Positions 41,818 through 50,218 are shown, counted from the first letter of the stretch. The stretch is 64,000 bases of DNA from CAYMJA01 sp964391095 (GCA_964391095.1 CAYMJA010000002.1:1-64000); one strand, 5' to 3'. Notes: generated from the letters alone by a model not told the origin. A program made the numbers and translations.

Positions 41818-42695
41818 TGAAGAATAAGAAAATAAAATTAGCCATACCAAAAGGGTCTCTTCAAGAATATACTTTGAGAATTTTTAGATTAGCAGGTTTT
41901 GACATCGAAATTCCTGAAAGGAGATATTTTTTAAAGATTAACGACCCCGAAATTGAATGTTTTTTATTGAGACCCCAGGAGATCCCAAAATATATTGAAA
42001 AAGGAAAGTTGGATTTGGGTATTAGCGGAGATGACTGGATTGCAGAGACAGGAGCAAGGGTCATAGATGTCTGTGATTTAAAATATGCTAAAAGAGAAAT
42101 AAGAAAAATAAAATGGGTTTTGGCTGTCCCAAAAGATTCAGAAATAAAATCAGTCAAAGACCTCGAAGGAAAAACCATTTCTACTGAAGTGGTAAATTTA
42201 GCAAAGGATTATTTAAGGAGGAATAAAGTAAAGGCAAAAGTTGAATTTTCTTGGGGGACAACCGAGGTAAAACCGCCGAGATTTGCCGATGCCGCAATCG
42301 ATTTAATTGAAACAGGGATTTCTCTAAAAGCTCATAATTTGAAAATTATTGATACAATTTTAGAAAGTTCGACAAAATTAATTGCTAATAAGATATCATG
42401 GGAAAATGAATGGAAAAGAGAAAAGATAAAAAATTTAGCCCTTTTATTGAAAGGAGCAGTTGACAGTGAGGGAATGGTAAATTTAACGATGCATGTTTCT
42501 GAAAAAAACCTGAGAAGGATTCTGGGGATTTCTCTTGAATTGAAATCACCAGCTGTTAAAAAAATAGCTGGCGAGGATTGGTACGACGTCTCTTTTTATT
42601 GCAAAAAGAAGAAAACCAGAGAATTAATTCCAAAATTAACAAGATTGGGTTGTCAAGCAATAGTCGAATTCCCTTTTAATAAAGTAATATTATAG
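41817..42695 (+). CDS. hisG: ATP phosphoribosyltransferase HisG (long form)
   Basis: 292 residues. It has 'IPKGSLQEYTL', 'LDLGISGDDWIAETGA' and the PRPP loop 'AAIDLIETGISLKAHNLK', plus a C-terminal ACT-like domain (about 215-292) for histidine feedback. It joins ATP and PRPP in the first histidine step. The long form usually works as a homohexamer without HisZ; here a HisG-like paralog is encoded directly upstream. Confidence 0.93.
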   Translation: MKNKKIKLAIPKGSLQEYTLRIFRLAGFDIEIPERRYFLKINDPEIECFLLRPQEIPKYIEKGKLDLGISGDDWIAETGARVIDVCDLKYAKREIRKIKWVLAVPKDSEIKSVKDLEGKTISTEVVNLAKDYLRRNKVKAKVEFSWGTTEVKPPRFADAAIDLIETGISLKAHNLKIIDTILESSTKLIANKISWENEWKREKIKNLALLLKGAVDSEGMVNLTMHVSEKNLRRILGISLELKSPAVKKIAGEDWYDVSFYCKKKKTRELIPKLTRLGCQAIVEFPFNKVIL

Positions 42696-42699
42696 AAGG

Positions 42700-43935
42700 C
42701 TAACGTCTTAATTCAAGTTTTAATCTTTTGACTAATTTGTTAATTTCTACCAACTCTATTTTCTTGCTATTGCGTTTTTTCAACTCAACACTATTTTTTC
42801 CTAATGTTTTTTTACTGACAACAATTCTGATTGGGATACCAATTAGGTCGGCGTCAGCAAATTTTTCTCCGGCGCTTTTATCTTCTCGGTCATCGTAAAG
42901 TACTTCTATTTGGTTTTGTTTTAAGGTTTGATAGGTTTCTTCTGCTTTTTTATCAAAGCCAAGCAGGTGCACTATAAACGGTGCTACAGGACTGGGCCAA
43001 ATTAGGCCCTTTTTATCATGATATGTTTCAGCAATCACTCCCATTAATCTGCCCAAGCCAATTCCGTAACAACCCATAACAACATCCTGCCTTTGCCCTT
43101 TTTTATTAGTAAACCGAAAATTGAAAGATTTAGAAAATTTTGTTCCTAATTTAAAAATATTACCCACCTCGACTGCTTTCTTCTTTTCAAAATTACTACC
43201 GCCGCAGTCAGGACATTTTTTTATTTCATCTTTAATTTCACGATTGATTGCCAGATTGCAATTTTGGCAAATATAGATTAGGTCTTCACCAGCTGGGATA
43301 GTTGTTTGAAACTCGTGGGAATATTTTGAAAAAGTGCCACCTGAAGCATAAGTATAATAGGTCTTTTTTCCTAAACCACAGCGCTCAAAAATTTTAAAGT
43401 AAGCCCTCTTTACAGATTCATAATATTTGTCCAAATGTTTTTGGTCTCTATGGAAAGAATATAAGTCCTTCATTAGAAATTCACGGTTTCGGATAATTCC
43501 CGACTTTGCTCGCAATTCATTTCTAAATTTAGTTTGAAATTGATAGACTGCTTTTGGTAAATCTTTATAAGAAGAAATATATTTTTTCATTAAAGGTGTT
43601 ATTATTTCCTCATGGCTTTGACCTAAAACCAGCTTCATTTTATTTTTTAATTCAGTATAAAAAAGTATATCCAGCTTATCCCGACCGGTTTTTTTGTAGT
43701 TCTCTAAGGGATGTAAGGCAGGCATAAAAATTTCTTGACCGCCAATACTATTTATTTCTTCCCTGATAATGTTTTCGATTTTTTTCAATACTTGCCAACC
43801 TAAAGGCAGGATAGTGTAAACACCGGCAAATAATTTATCAATAAAACCGGCTTGGATTAAAATCCGAGCACTAGCGCTTTCTTCATCTTTAGGAGCCTTT
43901 TTTAGGGTTTTAGTAAAAAGCTCAGATTGTTTCAT
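42700..43935 (-). CDS. proS: prolyl-tRNA synthetase, short bacterial type without editing domain
   Basis: 411 residues. Class II core with motif 1 around 'GVYTILPLGWQVLKKIENII', motif 2 'FRNELRAKSGIIRNREFLMKD' region and motif 3 'CYGIGLGRLMGVIAE'. A C-terminal anticodon-binding domain follows ('YDDREDKSAGEKFADADLIG'). The roughly 180-residue INS editing domain of standard bacterial ProS is missing; a small four-Cys zinc ribbon ('ICQNC...CPDCGG') lies at about residues 222-245. The start codon overlaps the end of the two-hairpin element at 43934. It converges with hisG with 4 nt between stops. Confidence 0.93.
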   Translation of the reverse strand: MKQSELFTKTLKKAPKDEESASARILIQAGFIDKLFAGVYTILPLGWQVLKKIENIIREEINSIGGQEIFMPALHPLENYKKTGRDKLDILFYTELKNKMKLVLGQSHEEIITPLMKKYISSYKDLPKAVYQFQTKFRNELRAKSGIIRNREFLMKDLYSFHRDQKHLDKYYESVKRAYFKIFERCGLGKKTYYTYASGGTFSKYSHEFQTTIPAGEDLIYICQNCNLAINREIKDEIKKCPDCGGSNFEKKKAVEVGNIFKLGTKFSKSFNFRFTNKKGQRQDVVMGCYGIGLGRLMGVIAETYHDKKGLIWPSPVAPFIVHLLGFDKKAEETYQTLKQNQIEVLYDDREDKSAGEKFADADLIGIPIRIVVSKKTLGKNSVELKKRNSKKIELVEINKLVKRLKLELRR

Positions 43936-44022
43936 AATTACAAGTGAGGGAGAAGAAGAAAAATTTATTTTTCTTCTTCAACCGAGCGAAGTAATTATAT
44001 AAGACGTTAATCTTCTATAATT
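43934..44022 (+). repeat. two-hairpin leader element, copy 3 (proS/nusA spacer)
   Basis: Outer arms ATAATTAC (43934-43941) and GTAATTAT (43991-43998), loop AAGTGAGGG/AACCGAGCG, inner stem GAAGAAGAAAAAT and its complement. Hairpin II pairs AATTATATAAGA with TCTTCTATAATT (43993-44022). The left arm includes two bases of the proS start codon. Confidence 0.8.
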
Positions 44023-44039
44023 TTAGAATAATTCTACTC

Positions 44040-44083
44040 TGTGCTAACATTAAAAGCAGGATTCTGTTATTTATATTAGCACA
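44040..44083 (+). other. hairpin upstream of nusA promoter
   Basis: TGTGCTAA (44040-44047) pairs with TTAGCACA (44076-44083), with a small inner CAG/CTG stem. The role is unknown. Confidence 0.4.
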
Positions 44084-44110
44084 TCTAACCGGAAACCGTA
44101 AGGGTAGGAA

Positions 44111-44139
44111 TTGACAGGAAGTTTTCCTTTTGGTAAAAT
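44111..44139 (+). promoter_or_regulatory. nusA promoter
   Basis: TTGACA, 17-bp spacer, TAAAAT; it gives a leader of about 57 nt. Confidence 0.8.
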
Positions 44140-44167
44140 AAAACTAGTAATTGTAGAAAATGATTTT

Positions 44168-44196
44168 TTGTCCGTTGGAAAACGGACAATTTTGTT
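44168..44196 (+). terminator. terminator-like hairpin in nusA leader
   Basis: TTGTCCGTT, loop GGAA, AACGGACAA, then TTTTGTT, ending 6 nt before the nusA start codon. It is very similar to the terminator at 52010-52043 (same CCGTT-GGAA-AACGG core and TTTTGTT tail). It could attenuate nusA transcription or block its start site. Confidence 0.6.
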
Positions 44197-44202
44197 AAAC
44201 CT

Positions 44203-45510
44203 ATGGATATAAAAAATTTTAAATCAGCAATTTCTCAAATCGCAGAGGAAAAGGGTATTCCTTCAGAAAGGGTTATAGAAAGTATTGAGTCAGCCATAGC
44301 CGCTGCTTATAAAAAGGACTATGGTGAAAAAGGACAGATAATTAAAGCCCGGCTTTCGGAAAACGGAGATGTTAAATTTTGGCAGATTCAAATAGTTGTT
44401 TCAGCCGATATGATTTATTCTGAAAAAGAATTAGAAGAATTAAAAGAAAAAAAGAAGACTAGATTACCTCAAGCCCCGTTAGAGGTTGCAAGGGCGAAGA
44501 AGGACCACAAAACAAGCGAACCTCTAAAGGGGCAAGCTGAAAAAGAAGAGAAAATTCGTTTTAACCCAGAAAAACATATTATGATAGAAGAAGCAAGAAA
44601 AATAAAGCCGAAAATTAAAGCTGGCGAGGAATTAAAAATACCTCTAAAAACTCAAAAAGATTATGGCCGCATTGCTGCCCAGACCGCAAAGCAGGTAATT
44701 TTACAGAAGATTAGAGAGGCAGAAAGAGAGACAATTTTTGAGGAATATAAGTCAAAGGAAGGAGAGCTAATTTCCGGGATTGTTCAGAGGATAGAGAGTA
44801 AGAATGTATATATTGATATTGGTAAAACCTTAGGGATTTTAGCAAAAGAAGAACAAGTTTACGGTGAGTTTTATAGACCAGGCCAAAGACTTAAGACCTA
44901 TATTTTAAAAGTGGAGAAAACCTCAAAGGGACCGGTAGTTTTCTTATCTCGAGTCTATCCAAAAATAGTATCTAAACTTTTTGAGTTGGAAGTTCCTGAG
45001 ATTTCTCAAGGGTCAGTGGTGATTAAATCAATTGCTCGAGAGGCAGGTTCTCGTTCAAAAATCGCCTTGGAGTCAAAAGAAGAGGGAGTAGACCCTATAG
45101 GAAGCGCGGTTGGTCAAAAAGGAACAAGAGTTATGGCTGTAATTAATGAATTAGGAGGAGAAAAAGTTGATATTGTTGAATATTCTGAAAATCCAGAAGA
45201 ATATATTACCAATGCCCTCTCTCCAGCTAAAATAATAGAAGTGAAAATCATGCCGAAGAACAAAGCTGTTTGTATTGTTTCAGAAGACCAATTATCTTTA
45301 GCTATTGGGAAAGACGGCCAAAACGTAAGATTAGCAGCGAAACTTACCGGTTGGAAAATAGACATTAGACCACCAGAAGAAGCAGTAGCTGAGAAAAAAG
45401 AAATAAAGAAAGAGAAGGGGGGAAAAGGAAAGGCAAAGAAAGAGAAAGAAAAAGAGAAAAAAATAACAAAAGAAAAAAGCCAAAAAACTGCAAAGTCGAG
45501 TAAAAAATAA
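44203..45510 (+). CDS. nusA: transcription factor NusA
   Basis: 435 residues. The N-terminal RNAP-binding domain ('ESIESAIAAAYKKDYG') is followed by S1 ('GELISGIVQRIESKNVYIDI') and two KH domains ('PIGSAVGQKGTRVMAVINEL' and 'LAIGKDGQNVRLAAKLTGW'). The C-terminus is a 45-residue Lys/Glu tail. NusA modulates pausing, termination and antitermination. A coding palindromic element (44474-44532) inserts about 20 residues into the N-terminal domain. The leader hairpin suggests autoregulation. Confidence 0.96.
   Translation: MDIKNFKSAISQIAEEKGIPSERVIESIESAIAAAYKKDYGEKGQIIKARLSENGDVKFWQIQIVVSADMIYSEKELEELKEKKKTRLPQAPLEVARAKKDHKTSEPLKGQAEKEEKIRFNPEKHIMIEEARKIKPKIKAGEELKIPLKTQKDYGRIAAQTAKQVILQKIREAERETIFEEYKSKEGELISGIVQRIESKNVYIDIGKTLGILAKEEQVYGEFYRPGQRLKTYILKVEKTSKGPVVFLSRVYPKIVSKLFELEVPEISQGSVVIKSIAREAGSRSKIALESKEEGVDPIGSAVGQKGTRVMAVINELGGEKVDIVEYSENPEEYITNALSPAKIIEVKIMPKNKAVCIVSEDQLSLAIGKDGQNVRLAAKLTGWKIDIRPPEEAVAEKKEIKKEKGGKGKAKKEKEKEKKITKEKSQKTAKSSKK
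44474..44532 (+). repeat. 59-bp coding palindromic element, copy in nusA
   Basis: Arms CCCCGTTAGAGGTT and AACCTCTAAAGGGG; one mismatch. It is read in a different frame from the rsmA/comM copies and gives 'APLEVARAKK...EPLKGQ'. Confidence 0.8.
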
Positions 45511-45532
45511 ACTAATAAACCAAGTATTTATT

Positions 45533-46075
45533 ATGATTAATTTGTTTCAAGATATTTCAGCTGGGGAAAATCCACCAGCAAAAATTAATGTAGTGGTGGA
45601 TATTTCTAAAGGTTCGAGGAATAAATACGAATATAAAGAAGATGAAGGATATTTTAAGTTAGATAGGACACTTTACTCCCCGATGTTTTTTCCATTTGAA
45701 TATGGCTTTATTCCCCAAACCATATCCGAAGATGGTGATGCATTGGATGTGATTCTTCTTACCACTTATCCTACTTTTCCCGGATGTGTTATTCAAGCTC
45801 GTCCAATTGGAGCGTTTTTAATGAAAGACGAGAAAGGAACTGATAATAAAATTGTGGCTGTTCCTTTAGAAAAGATAGACCCTCGCTTTAAAGAAATTCA
45901 AAAAATAGAAAATCTTGGAGGACATCTAAAAAAAGAGATAGAGCTTTTCTTGGCAGACTACAAGAAATTAGAGAAAGAAAAATACAAATTTGTTAAAATC
46001 GAAGGCTGGGCAGGAATAGAGAAAGCTCAAGAAATAATCAAGAAGGGAATAGAGAAATATGGAAGTAAAGATTAA
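45533..46075 (+). CDS. ppa: inorganic pyrophosphatase
   Basis: 180 residues, family I. 'MFFPFEYGFIPQTISEDGDA' continues 'LDVILL' with the DGDxxDV metal-binding motif, and 'KIVAVPLEKIDPRFKEI' follows. It hydrolyses PPi and so pulls forward biosynthetic reactions, including those of prs and hisG nearby. It overlaps tig by 17 nt. Confidence 0.96.
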   Translation: MINLFQDISAGENPPAKINVVVDISKGSRNKYEYKEDEGYFKLDRTLYSPMFFPFEYGFIPQTISEDGDALDVILLTTYPTFPGCVIQARPIGAFLMKDEKGTDNKIVAVPLEKIDPRFKEIQKIENLGGHLKKEIELFLADYKKLEKEKYKFVKIEGWAGIEKAQEIIKKGIEKYGSKD

Positions 46076-47480
46076 CAGGCTACCCGGGTCTCAGATTGAA
46101 TTTGAAATTGAAGTACCCGTTGAAGAATTTAATAATTTTATTGAAAGGGCTACTTTAAATTTAGGTGAAAATTTAGAAATTAAGGGGTTTAGAAAAGGAA
46201 ACGTGCCAAAGGATATTGTTGAAAAAGAAATAGGCCCGGAAAAAATTTTAGTTGAAGCCGCTGATTTGGCAATTAAAGAAAATTATAAAAGAGCTGTTTT
46301 AGAAAATAAAATAGAAGTTATTTCTCAACCAGAAATTAAGATTAAGAAAATGGCTCGGGGAAACCCACTTGTTTTTCTGGCAAAAACAGCGATTTTGCCC
46401 GAAATAAAACTGGGGAATTACAAAAAAATTGCCGTTAAAATTAAGAAAAAAGAGATTGTAGTAACAGAGAAAGAAATTGATGATGCTTTAAGATGGCTCC
46501 AGAAATCCCGGGCAAAGTTTACTTTAAAAAACAGGGCAGCCGAAAAAGGCGATTTTGTAGAGATTGAATATTGGTTACCCCAAATCAATGCTAAAAAAGA
46601 AGGGTTTTCCCAAAAAGATGCTTTTATTTTAGGAGAAGGTCGATTTATTCCGGGCTTTGAAGAGCAGTTAGTTGGAATGAAGGCCGGAGAAGAAAAAAAA
46701 GGAGTTTCAATAACTATACCCGAAAATCAATATAGAAACCTTTTTTCAGGAAAAATGCAGGCCCCGTTAGAGATTACAAAAGCCAAAAAAAAACACAGAG
46801 AGAACAAATCTCTAACGGGACAGGGTAAAAAAGTTGTATTTAGGGTTAAAATGAATTTAATCCAAAACATAGAACTCCCTGAAATTAATAACCAATTTGC
46901 TCAAAGTTTGGGCGATTTTAAAGACCTAATAGCCCTTAAAGAAAATATTAAAAAGGGTCTTAATTTAGAAAAGGACAGAACAGAATCTCAGCGAGTAAGG
47001 AATGAGATTTTAGATAAGATAAACGAGGCGACAGATTGTGAGATTCCTGAGATTTTAATTAAAAGAGAGCAAAATCAGATGATAGAAAACTTTAAAAAAA
47101 ATGTTTCTGAAAATTTAAACCCCGTTAGAGATTCCGGGGATAGAGAAAAAACACAGAGAAATGGTATCTCTAACGGGGTAAAAATTTCATTTGAGGAATA
47201 TCTAAAGAAACTTGAGAAAACTGAAAAAGAAATATTAGATTCCTTTTTACCAGAAGCCCAGAAGAAGATAAAAAACTTTTTCATTTTGAGAGAAATCGGA
47301 GAACGAGAGCAAATTGAAGTTTCAGAAACAGAAATCAGAGAAGAGGTGAATAAGATATTAGAGCAATACCCTAGTGTTAAAGGGGCTCAAAAAGAACTTG
47401 ACCCCGAAAGATTAAAGGAGTATACTAAAGAAGTTATTAAAAACGAAAAGATATTCCAACTACTTGAAGATTTAGCATGA
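46059..47480 (+). CDS. tig: trigger factor
   Basis: 473 residues, longer than the usual 430-450. The ribosome-binding tail has 'GFRKGNVPKDIVEKEIG', the PPIase-like FKBP domain spans about 160-275 ('KGDFVEIEY', 'FIPGFEEQLVGMKAGEEK'), and a C-terminal chaperone domain follows. It binds nascent chains at the exit tunnel. Two palindromic elements are inserted in frame: one in the PPIase domain (46763-46819) and one in the C-terminal domain (47120-47178), in different reading frames. clpP follows, as in many bacteria. Confidence 0.95.
   Translation: MEVKINRLPGSQIEFEIEVPVEEFNNFIERATLNLGENLEIKGFRKGNVPKDIVEKEIGPEKILVEAADLAIKENYKRAVLENKIEVISQPEIKIKKMARGNPLVFLAKTAILPEIKLGNYKKIAVKIKKKEIVVTEKEIDDALRWLQKSRAKFTLKNRAAEKGDFVEIEYWLPQINAKKEGFSQKDAFILGEGRFIPGFEEQLVGMKAGEEKKGVSITIPENQYRNLFSGKMQAPLEITKAKKKHRENKSLTGQGKKVVFRVKMNLIQNIELPEINNQFAQSLGDFKDLIALKENIKKGLNLEKDRTESQRVRNEILDKINEATDCEIPEILIKREQNQMIENFKKNVSENLNPVRDSGDREKTQRNGISNGVKISFEEYLKKLEKTEKEILDSFLPEAQKKIKNFFILREIGEREQIEVSETEIREEVNKILEQYPSVKGAQKELDPERLKEYTKEVIKNEKIFQLLEDLA
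46763..46819 (+). repeat. coding palindromic element, first copy in tig
   Basis: CCCGTTAGAGAT and ATCTCTAACGGG. It is read as 'APLEITKAKK...SLTGQG', the same frame as the nusA copy. Confidence 0.9.
47120..47178 (+). repeat. 59-bp coding palindromic element, second copy in tig
   Basis: CCCCGTTAGAGAT and ATCTCTAACGGGG. It is read as NPVRD...ISNGV, the same frame as the rsmA and comM copies. Confidence 0.92.
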
Positions 47481-47590
47481 CACTAATACGCGAATTGGCA
47501 CGAATGTCACGAATAAATGTAAATAGCCTTACGAATAGGCCACACGAATAAATTATTAGTGTCATTCGTGTTTCATTAGTGTATTGGTGT
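47479..47590. repeat. imperfect inverted repeats of CACTAATAC/ATTCGTG type
   Basis: The tig-clpP spacer contains CACTAATACGCGAATTGG with CACGAATGTCACGAATAA on the left and ATTAGTGTCATTCGTG with CATTAGTGTATTGGTG on the right, an imperfect palindrome of about 110 bp. Similar ATTCGTGT words recur at 48484-48530. Confidence 0.6.
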
Positions 47591-47597
47591 CGAGTTT

Positions 47598-48197
47598 ATG
47601 AACTTAGTTCCAACGGTTTTAGAAAAAACAAAATATGGAGAGAGAGCATATGATATTTATTCTCGGCTTCTGAAAGAAAGAATTATTTTTTTAGCCGGGC
47701 CTATCAACGATACTTTGGCTAATTTAGTTATTGCTCAGATGTTATTCTTGGCTAGTAAAGACCCCAAAAAAGATATCCAACTTTACATTAATTCCCCCGG
47801 TGGCTCGGTAACTGCAGGCTTGGCAATTTACGATACAATGCAATACGTTAAATGTCCTATTGCTACTATTTGTTTCGGTTTAGCCGGCTCAATGGGAGCT
47901 GTTTTGCTTGCTGCCGGGAAGAAAGGGCAACGTTTTGCTCTGCCAAATACGGAAATTTTACTTCACCAAGTAGCCGGAGGCGCTACTGGAGCGGCAGTTG
48001 AAATAGAAATTACTGCTAAACAAATTGTCAAAATGAAGAACAAGTTAAATAAAATTTTAGCTAAACATACTAGAAAACCCTTAGAAAAAGTAGAAAAAGA
48101 TACTGATAGAGATTTTTATTTATCGGCAGAAGAAGCAAAGGAATATGGAATTGTTGATGAGGTTATAAGAACCTCTCGCTTCGCTCGAGAACCTTGA
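47598..48197 (+). CDS. clpP: ATP-dependent Clp protease proteolytic subunit
   Basis: 199 residues. The catalytic triad is visible: Ser98 in '[12 protein letters not shown]', His123 in '[12 protein letters not shown]', and Asp near 172 in '[15 protein letters not shown]'. It forms the tetradecameric chamber used with ClpX/ClpC. The last nine residues, 'RTSRFAREP', are coded by an intergenic repeat (48166-48230) that has run into the gene's end and replaced the natural C-terminus. Confidence 0.96.
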   Translation: MNLVPTVLEKTKYGERAYDIYSRLLKERIIFLAGPINDTLANLVIAQMLFLASKDPKKDIQLYINSPGGSVTAGLAIYDTMQYVKCPIATICFGLAGSMGAVLLAAGKKGQRFALPNTEILLHQVAGGATGAAVEIEITAKQIVKMKNKLNKILAKHTRKPLEKVEKDTDRDFYLSAEEAKEYGIVDEVIRTSRFAREP

Positions 48198-48293
48198 TTC
48201 GCTAAGGTATAATCAAATATTCTTGAAATAAGAACCTCTCGCTTCGCTCAAGAACCTTGATTCGCTATTGTATAATCATATATTCTTGAATTA
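48166..48293 (+). repeat. two tandem AGAACC/TTCGCT repeats at clpP 3' end
   Basis: Two units of about 63 bp (48166-48230 and 48229-48293), each AGAACCTCTCGCTTCGCTC, GAACCTTGATTCGCTA, then TATAATCAAATATTCTTGAA or a close variant. The first contains the clpP stop codon. Confidence 0.85.
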
Positions 48294-48343
48294 AAAAGCA
48301 AAAAACAAATAGGTTAAGAAAAGAAAAATTAGGATAATTTTTT

Positions 48344-48370
48344 CCGTCTTCCAAAGGGGCGGTTTTTTTT
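48344..48370 (+). terminator. terminator after clpP
   Basis: CCGTCTT/GGGGCGG stem (with G-T pairs) and eight T residues. Confidence 0.7.
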
Positions 48371-48560
48371 GACATTATTTGGTAACTTTGCTACGATTAA
48401 GGCAGAAAAATTAATTTGGAATTTTGGTCCTATTTAAAATAGCACAAAACAACACGAAACAGAACACAAAACAATGTCAAAGTTATTCGTTAAGGTAGAT
48501 TCGTGTTCAGGTTCGTGTAGATTCGTGTATTAATGAATAACAAAATTCTTATTCTAAAAT
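48371..48560. other. clpP-rny spacer
   Basis: No gene seen. It contains several CACGAAAC/ATTCGTGT words in both orientations (48449-48530), similar to the repeat between tig and clpP. Confidence 0.5.
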
Positions 48561-50090
48561 ATGAATCAATTTACCCTACTTTTAGCAGGTATCTTTGTTT
48601 TAGGGATGGGGTCGGTTTTAGGTTATTATGCTCGTCAATCAATTGCCAGGAGAAGAGCAGATACCATAGAAACGCTTCTTCAGAAAAGAATTATTCAGAC
48701 AAAGAAAGATGTTGAAGAAATAAAATCAAAAGCCGAAAAGGAGGCAACTCAGGTTTTTGATAAAGCCAAAAAGGATACAGAGGTTCAGCGGCGAGAACTC
48801 TTTAATGCAGAGCGATTGCTATTTCAAAGAGAGAATATTGTAGGAAGAAAGGCTTCAGGTTTAGAAAGAAAAGAAAAAGAATTACGTCAGAGAGTTGAGA
48901 AATTTAAAGAGGTAAAAGCGGCTTTAGAAGGTTTGAGACAAGAAGCTCTAAAGAATTTAGAAAGAGTTTCCAAACTTTCCAGAGAAGAGGCGAAAAAAGA
49001 GTTATTGGAAAATTTTGAGAGAGAATATCAGATAGAAATTTTAGAGAAAATGAGAAAATTAAAGACGGAAGGTATTGAAAGATACGAAAAGAAAGCAAAA
49101 GAGATGTTAGCCTTAGCTATCCAAAAATATGCTCTTTCCCAAGCCCAAGAGATAACTACGACAACGGTCAGTCTTCCCTCGGATGAAATCAAAGGGAGGA
49201 TTATTGGAAAAGAAGGGAGAAATATTAAGACATTGGAGAAATTGACTGGAGTAGAAATAATAGTGGACGAAACCCCTGAGATGGTGCTTATTTCTGGCTT
49301 TAACCCCATCCGAAGGCAAATTGCTAAAAATGCTTTAGAAAAATTAGTCCAAGACGGTAGAATTCAACCGGCCAGAATTGAGGAAATGGTCAAGAGAGCA
49401 GAGTCAGAAATAGCCTCTCAAATAAAAGAAGCAGGGGAAAAAGCAGTCAGTGAAACCGGAATAATTGACCTGGATCCTAAAATAGTTCAACTTTTAGGAA
49501 GATTGCGTTTCAGAACCAGTTACGGCCAGAATGTTTTACTTCATTCGATAGAAGTTTCTTATTTAGCCGAAGCCCTTGCTTCAGAATTAGGAGCAGATTC
49601 AAAAATAGCTCAAAAAGCAGGATTATTACATGATATTGGTAAAGCGGTCGACCATCAGATTCAGGGTTCTCATACCAAAATTGGGATGAGAATCTTAGAA
49701 AAGTTTGGAGTAGAAAAAGAGGTCATTGACGCTATGAAATCTCACCATGAAGAATATCCTTATGAGACCCTTGAGGCAGTTATAGTTCAAGTAGCTGACC
49801 AAATCTCTGGAGCAAGGCCCGGGGCAAGAAAAGATACTCTTGAAAATTATCTTAAGCGGTTAGAAGAACTTGAAAATATTGCTTTATCCTTCCCCGGAGT
49901 TAAGAAGGCATATGCTATCCAGGCCGGCAGAGAAATTCGCGTTTTTGTAAAACCAGAAGAAATTGATGATTTGGCCGCAAGAAAAATAGCCCGAGAGATA
50001 GCTAACAAAATTCAGGAGGAATTAAAATATCCTGGCGAAGTAAAAGTGAGTGTAATCAGGGAAAACAGAGTAGTGGAATATGCCCGATAA
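48561..50090 (+). CDS. rny: ribonuclease Y
   Basis: 509 residues. The N-terminal membrane anchor (about 4-24) is followed by a long coiled coil (30-195), a KH domain ('GRIIGKEGRNIKTLEKLTGV') and an HD domain with 'AGLLHDIGKAVDHQ' and 'SHHEEYPYET'. It is the endoribonuclease that starts mRNA decay in organisms without RNase E and is membrane-bound. The length and domain order are standard. Confidence 0.97.
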   Translation: MNQFTLLLAGIFVLGMGSVLGYYARQSIARRRADTIETLLQKRIIQTKKDVEEIKSKAEKEATQVFDKAKKDTEVQRRELFNAERLLFQRENIVGRKASGLERKEKELRQRVEKFKEVKAALEGLRQEALKNLERVSKLSREEAKKELLENFEREYQIEILEKMRKLKTEGIERYEKKAKEMLALAIQKYALSQAQEITTTTVSLPSDEIKGRIIGKEGRNIKTLEKLTGVEIIVDETPEMVLISGFNPIRRQIAKNALEKLVQDGRIQPARIEEMVKRAESEIASQIKEAGEKAVSETGIIDLDPKIVQLLGRLRFRTSYGQNVLLHSIEVSYLAEALASELGADSKIAQKAGLLHDIGKAVDHQIQGSHTKIGMRILEKFGVEKEVIDAMKSHHEEYPYETLEAVIVQVADQISGARPGARKDTLENYLKRLEELENIALSFPGVKKAYAIQAGREIRVFVKPEEIDDLAARKIAREIANKIQEELKYPGEVKVSVIRENRVVEYAR

Positions 50091-50105
50091 ATTAAGTATA
50101 AAGTA

Positions 50106-50144
50106 TTACACAAAATCCGCTCCTTTCGAGCGGATTTTGTGTAA
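50106..50144. terminator. terminator after rny
   Basis: A 17-bp perfect stem TTACACAAAATCCGCTC with a 5-nt loop. The TTTTG run lies inside the stem, so it may also serve as a bidirectional element. Confidence 0.75.
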
Positions 50145-50218
50145 TAAGAAGTGTAGAAGTTTGAACTTTACGTCTCTACGTCTCTATATTGCTCCGTATT
50201 ATCTTCCATCTTATTTTT

